Translations under genes and position numbers: made by a program
Shown: one piece after another, positions 1 to 7,294 of the stretch
How positions within the stretch are numbered: the stretch's first letter is position 1
Layout of the letters: each line of letters starts with the position of its first letter
Assembly (NCBI GenBank): GCA_030683005.1
Contig: JAUXMY010000004.1
Location: forward strand, 1-36,310
Direction: 5' to 3'
DNA: 36,310 nt
Origin: Caulobacter sp.
GTDB taxonomy: Bacteria; Pseudomonadota; Alphaproteobacteria; Caulobacterales; Caulobacteraceae
The notes under the pieces: generated by a model
The model's database searches: none
Seen by the model: only the letters and a program-made list of their open reading frames with translations
What the model was told of the DNA's origin: nothing

Positions 1-2
1 GC

Positions 3-56
3 GACGGCGTCAAGGAACCCCTGAACCGCCGTTCGACGATCTCGATCAACTTCTGA
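3..56 (+). CDS. OmpA-family protein, C-terminal end only
   Basis: Only the last 17 codons are in the window. They read DGVKEPLNRRSTISINF and end in TGA. The pattern D-G-V-x-E-P-x-N-R-R followed by alternating hydrophobic residues is the usual end of an OmpA/MotB peptidoglycan-binding domain, where the N-R-R stretch closes the domain. The gene would be an outer-membrane or periplasmic protein attached to the cell wall. A strong hairpin terminator lies 30 bp downstream, which supports this frame being the real gene end. The call rests on a very short segment, so the family is likely but the specific protein cannot be named. Confidence 0.6.
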   Translation, partial: DGVKEPLNRRSTISINF

Positions 57-86
57 TCCTGATCTGACACGACAGACTTCAAGCGA

Positions 87-113
87 GGGGCCGGTGGAAA
101 CACCGGCCCCTTT
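87..113 (+). terminator. Rho-independent terminator after the OmpA-like gene
   Basis: A perfect 10-bp stem (GGGGCCGGTG at 87-96, CACCGGCCCC at 101-110) with a GAAA tetraloop is followed by TTT. It sits 30 bp after the stop codon at 54-56 and ends that transcription unit. Confidence 0.85.
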
Positions 114-120
114 GCTATGG

Positions 121-150
121 CGGGGACGTGCACTTCAGTGCCTGTCCCCG
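121..150. repeat. REP/RAYT-like imperfect palindrome
   Basis: A 30-bp near-perfect palindrome has outer arms CGGGGAC and GTCCCCG, inner arms GCACT and AGTGC, and a TC centre, with two mismatched positions. The GGGGACAGGCAC-type core resembles palindromes mobilised by REP-associated tyrosine transposases (Y1/RAYT). No transposase gene is present in the window, so this would be a solitary, trans-mobilised copy. It lies only 8 bp after the terminator, a typical REP position. Confidence 0.5.
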
Positions 151-587
151 TCCGCTTCAGCCGGTCATCTACCCGCCGTCTTCCCGGCGCAGGCCCGTAT
201 GCTCCCTCTCGTCCCGTCGCACGGGGAGGGCGCATGGCCAGCGAACCTTGCGGCGTCGGGATGGCGTTCGAGCGGGGACAGCCGGCAGAGGATTACTGCC
301 GGGGTTCGGGACGAGGCCGCTGCCTTGCCCGCCCGTCGAAGGCTTTGCCGGCCAGGAGCCAGGAGCGCCGCCCACCGGCGGCTCCCGGAAAACGGACCTC
401 TCGGAGCGCTCTGGTTCGCACCACCGTTCGCACCTTGCACACAAAGACTTCCGGGGTGACCCCGGAGCGCTCCGCACCGCCTCCCCCGACTTTCACAGGT
501 CAACGCCCGTGAGGCGGTAAAGCCGTGCCTGCGGGTATCCGGACGCTGGTCTCTGTCCCACGCGGCTTCGACGCCTGCGGGGAGGGA
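151..587. other. Intergenic region without a recognisable gene
   Basis: Several overlapping frames stay open on both strands, but none gives a recognisable protein, a good ribosome binding site or a plausible composition; the translations are rich in Arg, Pro, Ala and Gly. Two small hairpins are visible: CCGGCAG/CTGCCGG at 282-302 with a 7-nt loop, and the palindrome CCGGGGTGACCCCGG at 451-465. The 3' end of the minus-strand WecA-like gene closes the region at 588. It could hold a small RNA or decayed mobile DNA, but nothing specific can be supported. Confidence 0.5.
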
Positions 588-1703
588 TCAGTCGACGGGT
601 TCGACAACCCTGTCGGTCTTGGCCGGAGCGGGCCGGGCGTCGCCGGTCACCAGGCGGCGCATGGCGGCGAACAGGGCGGTGGCGCGTCCCGCCCGCACCG
701 AGAGCCACAGCCAGACGACGGTGATGAGCAGATAGACCGGCGCGAAGGCCGCGATCGGCACGTTGGCGAGCAGGGCCAGGCCGGCCAGAAGGCCCAGGCT
801 GCAGGACACAGCAACCATGGTTAGCACCACGCCCGTCGGTGTGAACCCGGCATCGAGCATCAGATGGTGGGCGTGGGTCCGGTCGGCGGCGAACGGCGAG
901 CGTCCCTGGCGCAGTCGCTTGACGATCAGAACCAGACAATCGATCACCGGCGGCGCGATCAGGAACGGGGCCAGCACGGGCGTCACCGGATGTTCCGGGT
1001 TCTGGGTCAGGCGGAAGGCCGCCCAGGCGATGACCAGCCCGAGATAGGCGCTTCCCGAGTTGCCGAGGAAGACGTAGGCCCGCTTGCGCCATGGCGTGCG
1101 CATGTTCAGGGCCAGGAAGCCCGCCACGGCGCCGGCCAGGACGGTCAGCCCGTGCGTCAGTTCCGAGTTGCCTGAATAGATCGATCCGGCGATCAGCATC
1201 CCGAGCGCGCACAGCGCCATCGACCCGGCCAGACCGTCCAGCCCGTCGGCCATGTTCAGGGCGTTGATCAGACCGACGGTGGCCAGCACCGTGAACGGGA
1301 TCGACAGGGAGCCGAGCGCCATCTGACCGAGCCCGAAGACCGGGCCGATCGCCTCGACCTTCACGCCGCCGACCAGAACGATGCAAAGCGCCGCGCCGAC
1401 CTGGGCCAGGATGCGGTACTGCCAGCGCAAATCCTTGAGGTCGTCGATAACGCCGGTGATGATCAGCACCACGGCCGCCAGACCCAGCCCCAGCAGCTGC
1501 GGCGTCACCTCGGTGAGCAGCAGCGCCGGAATCATGGTGCCAAGCGCGATGGCCAGCCCGCCGGTCACCGGCGTGGGGGCGGCATGATCCTTCCGCCCGC
1601 CCGGATAGTCGAGGAGGCCGATACGCCGCGCAAGCGGATCCAGGAGGTAGATCAGGGCGATCACGCCACTGAAACTTCCCAGCAGCTCGAGCGCCGTCTT
1701 CAT
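588..1703 (-). CDS. WecA/MraY-type polyprenyl-phosphate glycosyl-1-phosphate transferase
   Basis: This is an integral membrane enzyme of 371 aa from ATG 1703, the usual WecA length. It would move a sugar-1-phosphate (often GlcNAc-1-P) from a UDP-sugar to undecaprenyl phosphate and so start a polysaccharide repeat unit. About ten hydrophobic segments are visible. Family motifs are HAAPTPVTGG (residues 40-49), the DD pair (D87, D88), NALNMADGLDGL (147-158) and the WecA-type RTHAHHL (275-281). One key position is odd: the usual MGD-x-GS motif reads LGNSGS, so the expected Mg-binding Asp is N215. The frame stays open to 1796. A TTG at 1709 sits about 7 nt after GGAGAG and is an alternative start. 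The gene is divergent from the export operon. Confidence 0.88.
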   Translation of the reverse strand: MKTALELLGSFSGVIALIYLLDPLARRIGLLDYPGGRKDHAAPTPVTGGLAIALGTMIPALLLTEVTPQLLGLGLAAVVLIITGVIDDLKDLRWQYRILAQVGAALCIVLVGGVKVEAIGPVFGLGQMALGSLSIPFTVLATVGLINALNMADGLDGLAGSMALCALGMLIAGSIYSGNSELTHGLTVLAGAVAGFLALNMRTPWRKRAYVFLGNSGSAYLGLVIAWAAFRLTQNPEHPVTPVLAPFLIAPPVIDCLVLIVKRLRQGRSPFAADRTHAHHLMLDAGFTPTGVVLTMVAVSCSLGLLAGLALLANVPIAAFAPVYLLITVVWLWLSVRAGRATALFAAMRRLVTGDARPAPAKTDRVVEPVD

Positions 1704-1782
1704 CAGCAAGACAAGTCTCTCCCCACGCAACGTCAGCTGACGGCGGTTCGCCAGCGGGCCGGCGCCCGACATAGCGTCCCGC

Positions 1783-1807
1783 CAGACGGCTGGCAATTGG
1801 CCGTCTG
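1783..1807. promoter_or_regulatory. Inverted repeat CAGACGGC/GCCGTCTG
   Basis: Perfect 8-bp arms (1783-1790 and 1800-1807) are separated by 9 bp. The repeat lies just downstream of the predicted -10 box of the WecA-like gene, so it could be an operator or a leader hairpin in that transcript. A third copy of GCCGTCTG is at 1834-1841. Confidence 0.45.
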
Positions 1808-1821
1808 GGCTGTACCCTCGC

Positions 1822-1850
1822 AGTATAGTTCAGGCCGTCTGAAACGAATT
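1822..1850 (-). promoter_or_regulatory. Candidate promoter of the WecA-like gene
   Basis: On the minus strand a near-consensus -10 box TATACT lies at 1827-1822. A 17-bp spacer leads to a poor -35 (AATTCG, 1850-1845). The spacer contains the interrupted palindrome TTCAG-N5-CTGAA (1829-1843). A weak -35 with palindromes in and around it fits an activator- or repressor-controlled promoter. The leader to ATG 1703 would be about 110 nt. Confidence 0.4.
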
Positions 1851-1874
1851 CGCCAGCAGGGTGTGCGAATTCGC
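1845..1874. repeat. Two CGAATTCGC sites spaced 21 bp
   Basis: CGAATTCGC occurs at 1845-1853 and again at 1866-1874. Each contains the perfect palindrome CGAATTCG, and the centres are 21 bp apart, two helical turns. They overlap and lie upstream of the predicted -35 of the minus-strand gene, a position suited to a cooperatively bound regulator. Confidence 0.4.
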
Positions 1875-1961
1875 AAGGTGCCTGCCCGATGACCTAAGCC
1901 AATCTTTGTGACCGTTATGTATCCCGCCGCAGAATAAAGTCTTCGGGCCCGGCGATCCGCC

Positions 1962-1991
1962 TTGACGCCCGCCTGCGCGATCCCGGATAAC
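1962..1991 (+). promoter_or_regulatory. Candidate housekeeping promoter of the export operon
   Basis: TTGACG (1962-1967) is followed after 17-18 bp by GGATAAC (1985-1991), a reasonable sigma-70-type pair. Transcription would begin near 1997 and leave a leader of about 95 nt before the phosphatase start. The TTG of this -35 box is also the first in-frame start of the long open frame, which argues against translation starting there. Confidence 0.45.
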
Positions 1992-2090
1992 CCCCCGTCG
2001 AGGTGGGCGGGCGCTGCGGAGCGGCTTTGCGCGCTCCCTTGCGCTTGTCCACACGGTGTCTTCCCATCAGCCCCAGGGCATGAACCGGTC

Positions 2091-2888
2091 TTGATCGATC
2101 TGCACTGCCATCTATTGCCCGGAATCGACGACGGCGCCCCTGACCTCGCGACGTCCCTCGAGATGGCGCGGATCGCGGTCGACGACGGCATCACCACGCT
2201 CGCCTGCACGCCGCACATCTATCCCGGGCTCTACGAGAACAACGGCCCTGACATCCTGCGTCGGGTCTCCGCCCTGCAGGCTGATCTCGACGACGCCGGC
2301 ATAGCGTTGACGCTGGTGGCCGGCTGCGACGCCCATCTGACGCCGACCATGGTCGCCGAGTTGAACAGCGGACATATCCCGACCCTGGCAGGGTCGCGGT
2401 ACTTCCTGTTCGAGCCGCCGCACCACGTCGCACCGCCCCGTCTGGCGCAGTCGGTCATGGCGACCCTGGATGCCGGCTATATGCCGATCATCACCCATCC
2501 GGAACGTCTGTCCTGGATCGAAAGTCACTACGACACCATGAAGACCCTGGCCCGGGCCGGCGCCTGGATGCAGTTGACCGCCGGCTCGATCACCGGTCGT
2601 TTCGGCAAGCGCGCCCAGTACTGGTCCGAGCGGATGCTCGACGAGGGTCTGGTCCATCTGGTGGCCACCGACGCCCACAATCTGCGCAATCGCAAGCCGC
2701 TGCTGGCGGATGCCGTGGCGATGGTGGCCGTGAGGCTGGGCGACGCCGCCGCCCGCGACATGGTGTTCACGCGGCCGGGCATGGTGCTGGCCAACGCCGT
2801 CCCGGCGACCGGGCCGCGCACCGTCGGGGTGGCCGCGAAGGCTTCCGGCGGAATCGGGGCCTTGCGGCGTTTGTTCCGGGCGGCTTGA
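2091..2888 (+). CDS. PHP-type protein-tyrosine phosphatase, CpsB/YwqE family
   Basis: This is a likely cytoplasmic metal-dependent phosphatase that would remove phosphate from the tyrosine-rich tail of the BY-kinase encoded two genes downstream. PHP-domain motifs are the N-terminal HxH in IDLHCHLLPGIDDGA (H5, H7), CTPHIYPG, ITHPERLSWI and ATDAHNLRNR, which supply the metal-binding His and Asp residues. The length of 265 aa from TTG 2091 matches the roughly 250-aa family. The frame is open back to 1962, but the extra residues look non-coding and would cover the promoter. TTG 2091 is chosen because homologous proteins begin just before the HxH motif. Its ribosome binding site is weak (AGGG 12 nt upstream). 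It is the first gene of the plus-strand export operon. Gram-negative systems more often use a Wzb-type low-molecular-weight phosphatase. Confidence 0.88.
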   Translation: MIDLHCHLLPGIDDGAPDLATSLEMARIAVDDGITTLACTPHIYPGLYENNGPDILRRVSALQADLDDAGIALTLVAGCDAHLTPTMVAELNSGHIPTLAGSRYFLFEPPHHVAPPRLAQSVMATLDAGYMPIITHPERLSWIESHYDTMKTLARAGAWMQLTAGSITGRFGKRAQYWSERMLDEGLVHLVATDAHNLRNRKPLLADAVAMVAVRLGDAAARDMVFTRPGMVLANAVPATGPRTVGVAAKASGGIGALRRLFRAA

Positions 2889-2918
2889 ATCATGGCGCAT
2901 AAGCGTTTGGAGAAATCG

Positions 2919-3620
2919 ATGCTCAGGAAGTTCGCAGTCCTCGCCCTGATCGGCGCCACCGCTGTACTCGCGGCGGCCTGCGGCCCGGCGCGGATGACCG
3001 GAGTCCAGACCGGCGGCCAGATGGCCCCACCCGATCCTGTTCGCATGGATCCGGTGACGAGCGCGACCGGCTACCTCATCGGTCCGATGGACCAGTTGGA
3101 CGTGAATGTGTTCCAGGTGCCCGATTTGACGCGCACGGTTCAGGTCGACGCCGCCGGCCAGATCATCCTGCCGCTCATCGGCGCCCTGAATGCGGCCGGA
3201 AAGACCGTGCCCCAGCTCCAGGACGACGTGGCCGAGGCCCTGCGCGAAAAGTACCTGCAGTCGCCTGAAGTGACGATCTACATCAGCCAGTACGCCAGCC
3301 AGAGGGTCACCGTCGACGGCGCGGTCTCCGCGCCCGGCGTCTACGCCCTGCAGGGCCGCACGACGCTGCTCCAGGTGATCGCCATGGCCAAGGGCACAAG
3401 CAACGTCGGCAACGAAAAGCGGATCATCGTCTACCGGATGATCAACAACCAGAAGATGGGCGCGCTCTACGATCTCTCGGCGATCCGGGCGGGCACGCTT
3501 GATGATCCCGAAATCTACGCCCGCGACGTCATCGTTGTCGAGCGATCGGGCATGAAGAGCGTATTCCAGGAGGTCCGTGGCGTCCTGCCGGTGTTTGGCC
3601 TGTTCAGGCCGCTGTTGTAA
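2919..3620 (+). CDS. Polysaccharide export outer-membrane lipoprotein, Wza/HfsD-like
   Basis: The protein would form the outer-membrane and periplasmic channel for the polysaccharide. ATG 2919 gives 233 aa, preceded by GGAG with a 6-nt spacer; the in-frame ATG at 2892 lacks such a site. A lipoprotein signal (hydrophobic stretch then LAAAC) places the lipidated Cys near residue 21. A polysaccharide-export domain follows, beginning GYLIGPMDQLDVNVF and including the RTVQVDAAGQIILPLIG strand pair. A SLBB-like segment comes next (QRVTVDGAVSAPGVY, then TTLLQVIAMAKG). The protein is shorter than E. coli Wza (about 380 aa) and resembles the compact alphaproteobacterial form. It sits between the phosphatase and the Wzc-like kinase. 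Confidence 0.92.
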   Translation: MLRKFAVLALIGATAVLAAACGPARMTGVQTGGQMAPPDPVRMDPVTSATGYLIGPMDQLDVNVFQVPDLTRTVQVDAAGQIILPLIGALNAAGKTVPQLQDDVAEALREKYLQSPEVTIYISQYASQRVTVDGAVSAPGVYALQGRTTLLQVIAMAKGTSNVGNEKRIIVYRMINNQKMGALYDLSAIRAGTLDDPEIYARDVIVVERSGMKSVFQEVRGVLPVFGLFRPLL

Positions 3621-3656
3621 GCGTTCAGTGCATTTGACTTCGTGGGACAGACTTCT

Positions 3657-3676
3657 GGTCCGGAACCGTCCGGACC
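3657..3676 (+). promoter_or_regulatory. Intercistronic hairpin between wza-like and wzc-like genes
   Basis: Perfect 7-bp arms GGTCCGG (3657-3663) and CCGGACC (3670-3676) enclose the loop AACCGT. No T-tract follows, so it is more likely an mRNA stability or processing element, or an operator, than a terminator. It lies 28 bp before the kinase start codon. Confidence 0.45.
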
Positions 3677-3704
3677 GATGCTCGGCAACTGTGTGTGAGG
3701 ACGT

Positions 3705-6026
3705 ATGAGCGGCGCTGACGACGATAGGGACTGGGGCGAGACTCCCGGCGAACGGAGCTACCTGACGACAGCGTCGCCGCAGCCGCTCGTCGTGCGGGGC
3801 GGCCGGCAGGTGGCGACCACCAGCACCGCCGGTCTGAACGCCGACGACGAGGAAGGCGGCGGCCTGAATCTCGCGATCTACTGGCACATCATCGTCAAGC
3901 ATCGCCTCGTCATCGGCGGCGCCGTGCTGGCCGCGCTGATTGTCGGCGTTGTTCTGACCCTGATGACCACGCCGATCTATCGGGCCACGGCCACGATCCA
4001 GATCGATCGGGAAGCCACCCGGGTCGTGGACATCGAGGGCACCGAGCCGAGCAAGGGCGGCGACGCCGACTTCTACCAGACCCAGTATGCGCTGCTGCAG
4101 AGCCGCTCACTGGCCGAGCGGGTGGTCCAGCGGGAGAACCTGGCGTCCGATCCCGCCTTCATGTCCCAGGAAACCGGGTCGTCGTTCGCCAGCATCACCC
4201 GCCTGTTCGGCCGCGCGCAGGAGACCCCGGCCCTGTCGGGTTCGCCCGAGCAGCGGGCGCGCGTCGCCGCCAACCGGCTCAAGGGCGGTCTTACGATTGC
4301 GCCGGTGCGCGGTTCCCGCCTCGTCAACATCAGCTACGAGAGTTCCGACCGCGAGGTCGCCCAGCGGGTCGTCAACGCGGTGGCCGAGAATTTCATCGGC
4401 GCCAACCTGGATCGGCGTTTCGAGGGAGCCGGCTACGCCCGCAACTTCCTCGAGGAGAAGCTGGCCACCGTGAAGGCGCAGCTCGAGAAGTCCGAGCGCG
4501 ACCTCGTCGCCTATGCGCAGAGCCAGGGTATCGTCAGCGTCGCCACCTCGACGTCGCCGACCGGCGGCGCGGCCGACACGGCCGGGAGCTCGTTGACCGC
4601 CTCCGACCTGGTGGCCATGAACACGGCGCTTACCATGGCCAAGGGAGCCCGCATCGCGGCCGAACAGCGCTGGAACCAGGCCCGCACCTCCGGCATGTCC
4701 CTGCCGCAGATCATGGCCAGCGCCACGGTTCAGGGCCTGCGCAGTCAGCAGGCGACCTTGCAGGCGCGGTACCAGGAGCAGCTGCAGACGTACAAGCCCG
4801 ACTTCCCCGCCATGGTGGCGCTCAAGGCCCAGATCGACACCATCGAGGGCCAGATCGCCGCCGAGGCGCAGTCGGTTCGTCAGTCGGTCCAGGCCGAGTA
4901 CCAACTGGCGCTTCGCCAGGAGCAGGAGCTGGCCAGCCAGGTCGCGGCCCTGAAGGGTGGCGTCATGGACCTGCGGGGCCGATCCATCGAGTACAACATC
5001 CTGCAGCGCGAGGTGGATACCAACCGCAGCCTCTATGACGGCCTTCTGCAGCGCTACAAGGACATCGGCGTCGCCGGCGGCATCGGAGCCAACAATATCT
5101 CGATCGTCGACCGGGCCCAGATGCCGCGGTCGCCCTACAAGCCGAACCTGATGAACAATCTGGCCGTCGCGCTCGCCGCCGGCCTGCTGCTCGGCCTCGC
5201 CGCCGCCTTCGGCCTCGAGAGCCTCGACGAGACCATCAAGGTCCCCGAGGACATCGAGGGCAAGCTGGGCATGCCGCTGATGGGCGCCATTCCCATGCTC
5301 GAGAAGGGTGTGTCGATCGACGAGGCCATGGCGGACCCCAGAAGCGCGCTGTCGGAGGCCTACTACTCGGTGCGAACCGCGTTGCAGTTCTCGACCAACG
5401 ACGGCGTGCCGCGCAGTCTGCTGGTGACCAGCGCCCGTCCGTCGGAAGGCAAGTCGACGACCGCCACCGCCCTGGCCCGCAACTTCGCCAAGCTGGGCAT
5501 GAACGTGCTTCTGGTCGACGGCGACCTTCGCAATCCGTCGCTGCACCGGGTGCTGCGCGCCGACTCCGGCACGGGCATCAGCAACTACCTGACCGGCTCG
5601 GCGACGATGGCGGAACTGGTGCAGGCGACCGATCAGCCGAACCTTTCGTTTATCCCCTGTGGTCCGCTGCCGCCCAATCCGGCCGAACTGCTGGCAGGCG
5701 CGACCATCCGGTCGATGATCGCCGAGGCCGAGGCCAATTTCGATCTTCTGGTCATCGATGGACCGCCGGTCATGGGCCTTGCCGACGCACCGCTGCTGGC
5801 CAGCGCTGTCGCCGGGACCGTGCTGGTCATCGAGGCCGGTCAGACCCGGCGCGGCCTGGCCAAGGCGGCGCTTCGCCGCCTGGCGCTCGGCAACGCGCGA
5901 ATCCTCGGCGGCATCCTCAGCAAGTTCAACGTGCGCAGCGCCGGCTACGGCTACGGCTACGGCTATGGCTACGCCTATGCCTACTCGTACGACTACGGGA
6001 ACAAGAGGATCGAGGGCAGGAAGTAG
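3705..6026 (+). CDS. Wzc-type polysaccharide co-polymerase / BY-kinase fusion
   Basis: This 773-aa inner-membrane protein would control chain length and couple polymerisation to export through Wza. Order: cytoplasmic N-terminus; Wzz domain with TM1 at about 68-88; a long periplasmic coiled-coil region with many Gln and Ala; TM2 just before LESLDETIK; then the tyrosine-kinase domain. The kinase shows Walker A SARPSEGKSTTA (K583), Walker A' LLVDGDLRNP (D605, D607) and Walker B LLVIDGPP (D685). The C-terminus has nine alternating tyrosines (Y748-Y764), the usual autophosphorylation cluster and the expected substrate of the CpsB-like phosphatase. GAGG stands 4 nt before ATG 3705. C. crescentus HfsA/HfsB split these functions, whereas here they are fused. 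Confidence 0.94.
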   Translation: MSGADDDRDWGETPGERSYLTTASPQPLVVRGGRQVATTSTAGLNADDEEGGGLNLAIYWHIIVKHRLVIGGAVLAALIVGVVLTLMTTPIYRATATIQIDREATRVVDIEGTEPSKGGDADFYQTQYALLQSRSLAERVVQRENLASDPAFMSQETGSSFASITRLFGRAQETPALSGSPEQRARVAANRLKGGLTIAPVRGSRLVNISYESSDREVAQRVVNAVAENFIGANLDRRFEGAGYARNFLEEKLATVKAQLEKSERDLVAYAQSQGIVSVATSTSPTGGAADTAGSSLTASDLVAMNTALTMAKGARIAAEQRWNQARTSGMSLPQIMASATVQGLRSQQATLQARYQEQLQTYKPDFPAMVALKAQIDTIEGQIAAEAQSVRQSVQAEYQLALRQEQELASQVAALKGGVMDLRGRSIEYNILQREVDTNRSLYDGLLQRYKDIGVAGGIGANNISIVDRAQMPRSPYKPNLMNNLAVALAAGLLLGLAAAFGLESLDETIKVPEDIEGKLGMPLMGAIPMLEKGVSIDEAMADPRSALSEAYYSVRTALQFSTNDGVPRSLLVTSARPSEGKSTTATALARNFAKLGMNVLLVDGDLRNPSLHRVLRADSGTGISNYLTGSATMAELVQATDQPNLSFIPCGPLPPNPAELLAGATIRSMIAEAEANFDLLVIDGPPVMGLADAPLLASAVAGTVLVIEAGQTRRGLAKAALRRLALGNARILGGILSKFNVRSAGYGYGYGYGYAYAYSYDYGNKRIEGRK

Positions 6027-6029
6027 GCC

Positions 6030-7292
6030 GTGTCCGCCGCGGAGACGCCTGTTTCGCGTCGCCGGGAGGATCGCGGCCCGCGCCGGCGAATCCCGGGCGC
6101 GGTCGCGATGGCCGCCGCGCTCCTTATCGCCGCTGTCGTCGCCTGGCAGATCGTCGCGGTTGCCCAGGCCAGCCGCCTGGCCCAGTCGGCGCCGGACGTG
6201 GCGCTGGCCTGGCGACCGGATCATCCGCGCGCGCTGGGCTATCTCGCCGAGCGGGAGTTCACAGACGCCGCTACGAGCGGCCGGTCTCCGGAGGCCGCGC
6301 GCGGCCTCGCCCGCCGGGCGCTCAATGCCGGACCGCTGGAGGTTCGGGCGCTGCGCGTGCTGGCCTGGGTCGCCGACGAAGAGGGGGACGACAAGCGCGC
6401 CCGCCGCCTGATGACCCTGGCCGCCTCACGAAGCCAGCGCGACGTCTCCAGCCATCTGTGGATGTTCCGGGATCGTCTGCAGGCGCGCGACTTTGACGCC
6501 GCCTTCGCCCATGGCGACGCCCTGATGCGGCACGCCGGGACGCTGCGCGAAGCCGCCGTGCTGATGGCCTCGGCCGCCGGTGCTGACGAAACCGCCGCCA
6601 GGGCTCTGGCGCGGCGGCTGCAGTCGGGTCCGCCATGGCGCGGCGCCTTCGTGCGCGAACTGGCCGCCAGTCAGGATCCTGACGTCACCCTGTCGATCCT
6701 CCTCGCGGTCAAGGAAGCCGGTTCCTCGATCCGGGCCGAAGAGTCGTCGGCGGTCGCCGGTCGGCTTTTCCGGGAAGGTCGGCCGGGCGAGGCCTATCTG
6801 GCCTGGGTGCTGCTCCTGCCGCCGGCCGGCTATGACGTGCTGGGCAACATCTACAACGGCGGGTTCGACGGCCCGGCCGGCGCCGGCCCCTTCGCCTGGA
6901 CGCTCAGCCGCAACCTTGCGACCATCGCCCAGGCCCCGGGCCGCAAGGGCCTGGCGCTGAGCGCCCGCCCGGCGGGCGGCGGCCAGAGCCTGGCGCGCCA
7001 GACGCTGGTGCTGGCGCCCGGGCCCTATCGCCTGAGCCTGGACGCCCGGCTGGATGGACTGAACGAAGGCGGCATGGACTGGACCGTGTCGTGCGTGGGC
7101 GGCCGGCTCGGCGGGCTGGCGCGGCTGACGGCGACGAAGAGCGACGACTGGACGCGGCTGTCGACGGGTCTCACCGTTCCCGCTGACTGCGAGGTCCAGC
7201 GGATCGAGCTGCGCTCGGGCGGCAGGAGTGGAGCCTCGGTCTGGGGCTGGTTCGACAACGTCCAGATCGAAGCCGTCGTTACGGAGGGATAG
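6030..7292 (+). CDS. Membrane-anchored periplasmic TPR-like protein of unknown function
   Basis: This 420-aa protein starts at GTG 6030, three bases after the kinase stop, with AGGAAG 6 nt upstream. It has a basic N-terminus (RRREDRGPRRR) followed by one TM helix at about 23-46, so most of it is probably periplasmic. Residues about 60-260 are Ala/Arg-rich helical repeats resembling TPRs (for example RALRVLAWVADEEGDDKRAR). The C-terminal 150 residues look beta-rich, with YNGGFDGPAGAGPFAW, a PYRLSLDARLDGL strand and WGWFDNVQIE near the end, which resembles a carbohydrate-binding beta-sandwich. Its place between the co-polymerase and the polymerase/ligase suggests a role in polysaccharide assembly, but no specific function is recognised. 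Confidence 0.7.
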   Translation: MSAAETPVSRRREDRGPRRRIPGAVAMAAALLIAAVVAWQIVAVAQASRLAQSAPDVALAWRPDHPRALGYLAEREFTDAATSGRSPEAARGLARRALNAGPLEVRALRVLAWVADEEGDDKRARRLMTLAASRSQRDVSSHLWMFRDRLQARDFDAAFAHGDALMRHAGTLREAAVLMASAAGADETAARALARRLQSGPPWRGAFVRELAASQDPDVTLSILLAVKEAGSSIRAEESSAVAGRLFREGRPGEAYLAWVLLLPPAGYDVLGNIYNGGFDGPAGAGPFAWTLSRNLATIAQAPGRKGLALSARPAGGGQSLARQTLVLAPGPYRLSLDARLDGLNEGGMDWTVSCVGGRLGGLARLTATKSDDWTRLSTGLTVPADCEVQRIELRSGGRSGASVWGWFDNVQIEAVVTEG

Positions 7293-7294
7293 GC

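Noticed and set aside
94..520. Overlapping small open frames on both strands near the left end
   Set aside because: All are open because of GC bias. They overlap a terminator and a palindrome and give Arg/Pro-rich sequences without start signals.
1834..1843. Exact GCCGTCTGAA, the Neisseria DNA uptake sequence core
   Set aside because: A single copy in an otherwise alphaproteobacterial-looking window. It is better explained as part of the local TTCAG-N5-CTGAA palindrome.
1962..2090. TTG 1962 as start of the phosphatase
   Set aside because: It would place the -35 box inside the gene and add 43 residues with no similarity to the PHP family.
2112..3902. 596-codon open frame on the minus strand
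   Set aside because: It lies antisense to the phosphatase and Wza-like genes and has no family features. It is a mirror effect of high GC at third positions.
4107..6224. 705-codon open frame on the minus strand
   Set aside because: Antisense to the Wzc-like gene, with a His/Arg/Gly-rich translation lacking any domain.
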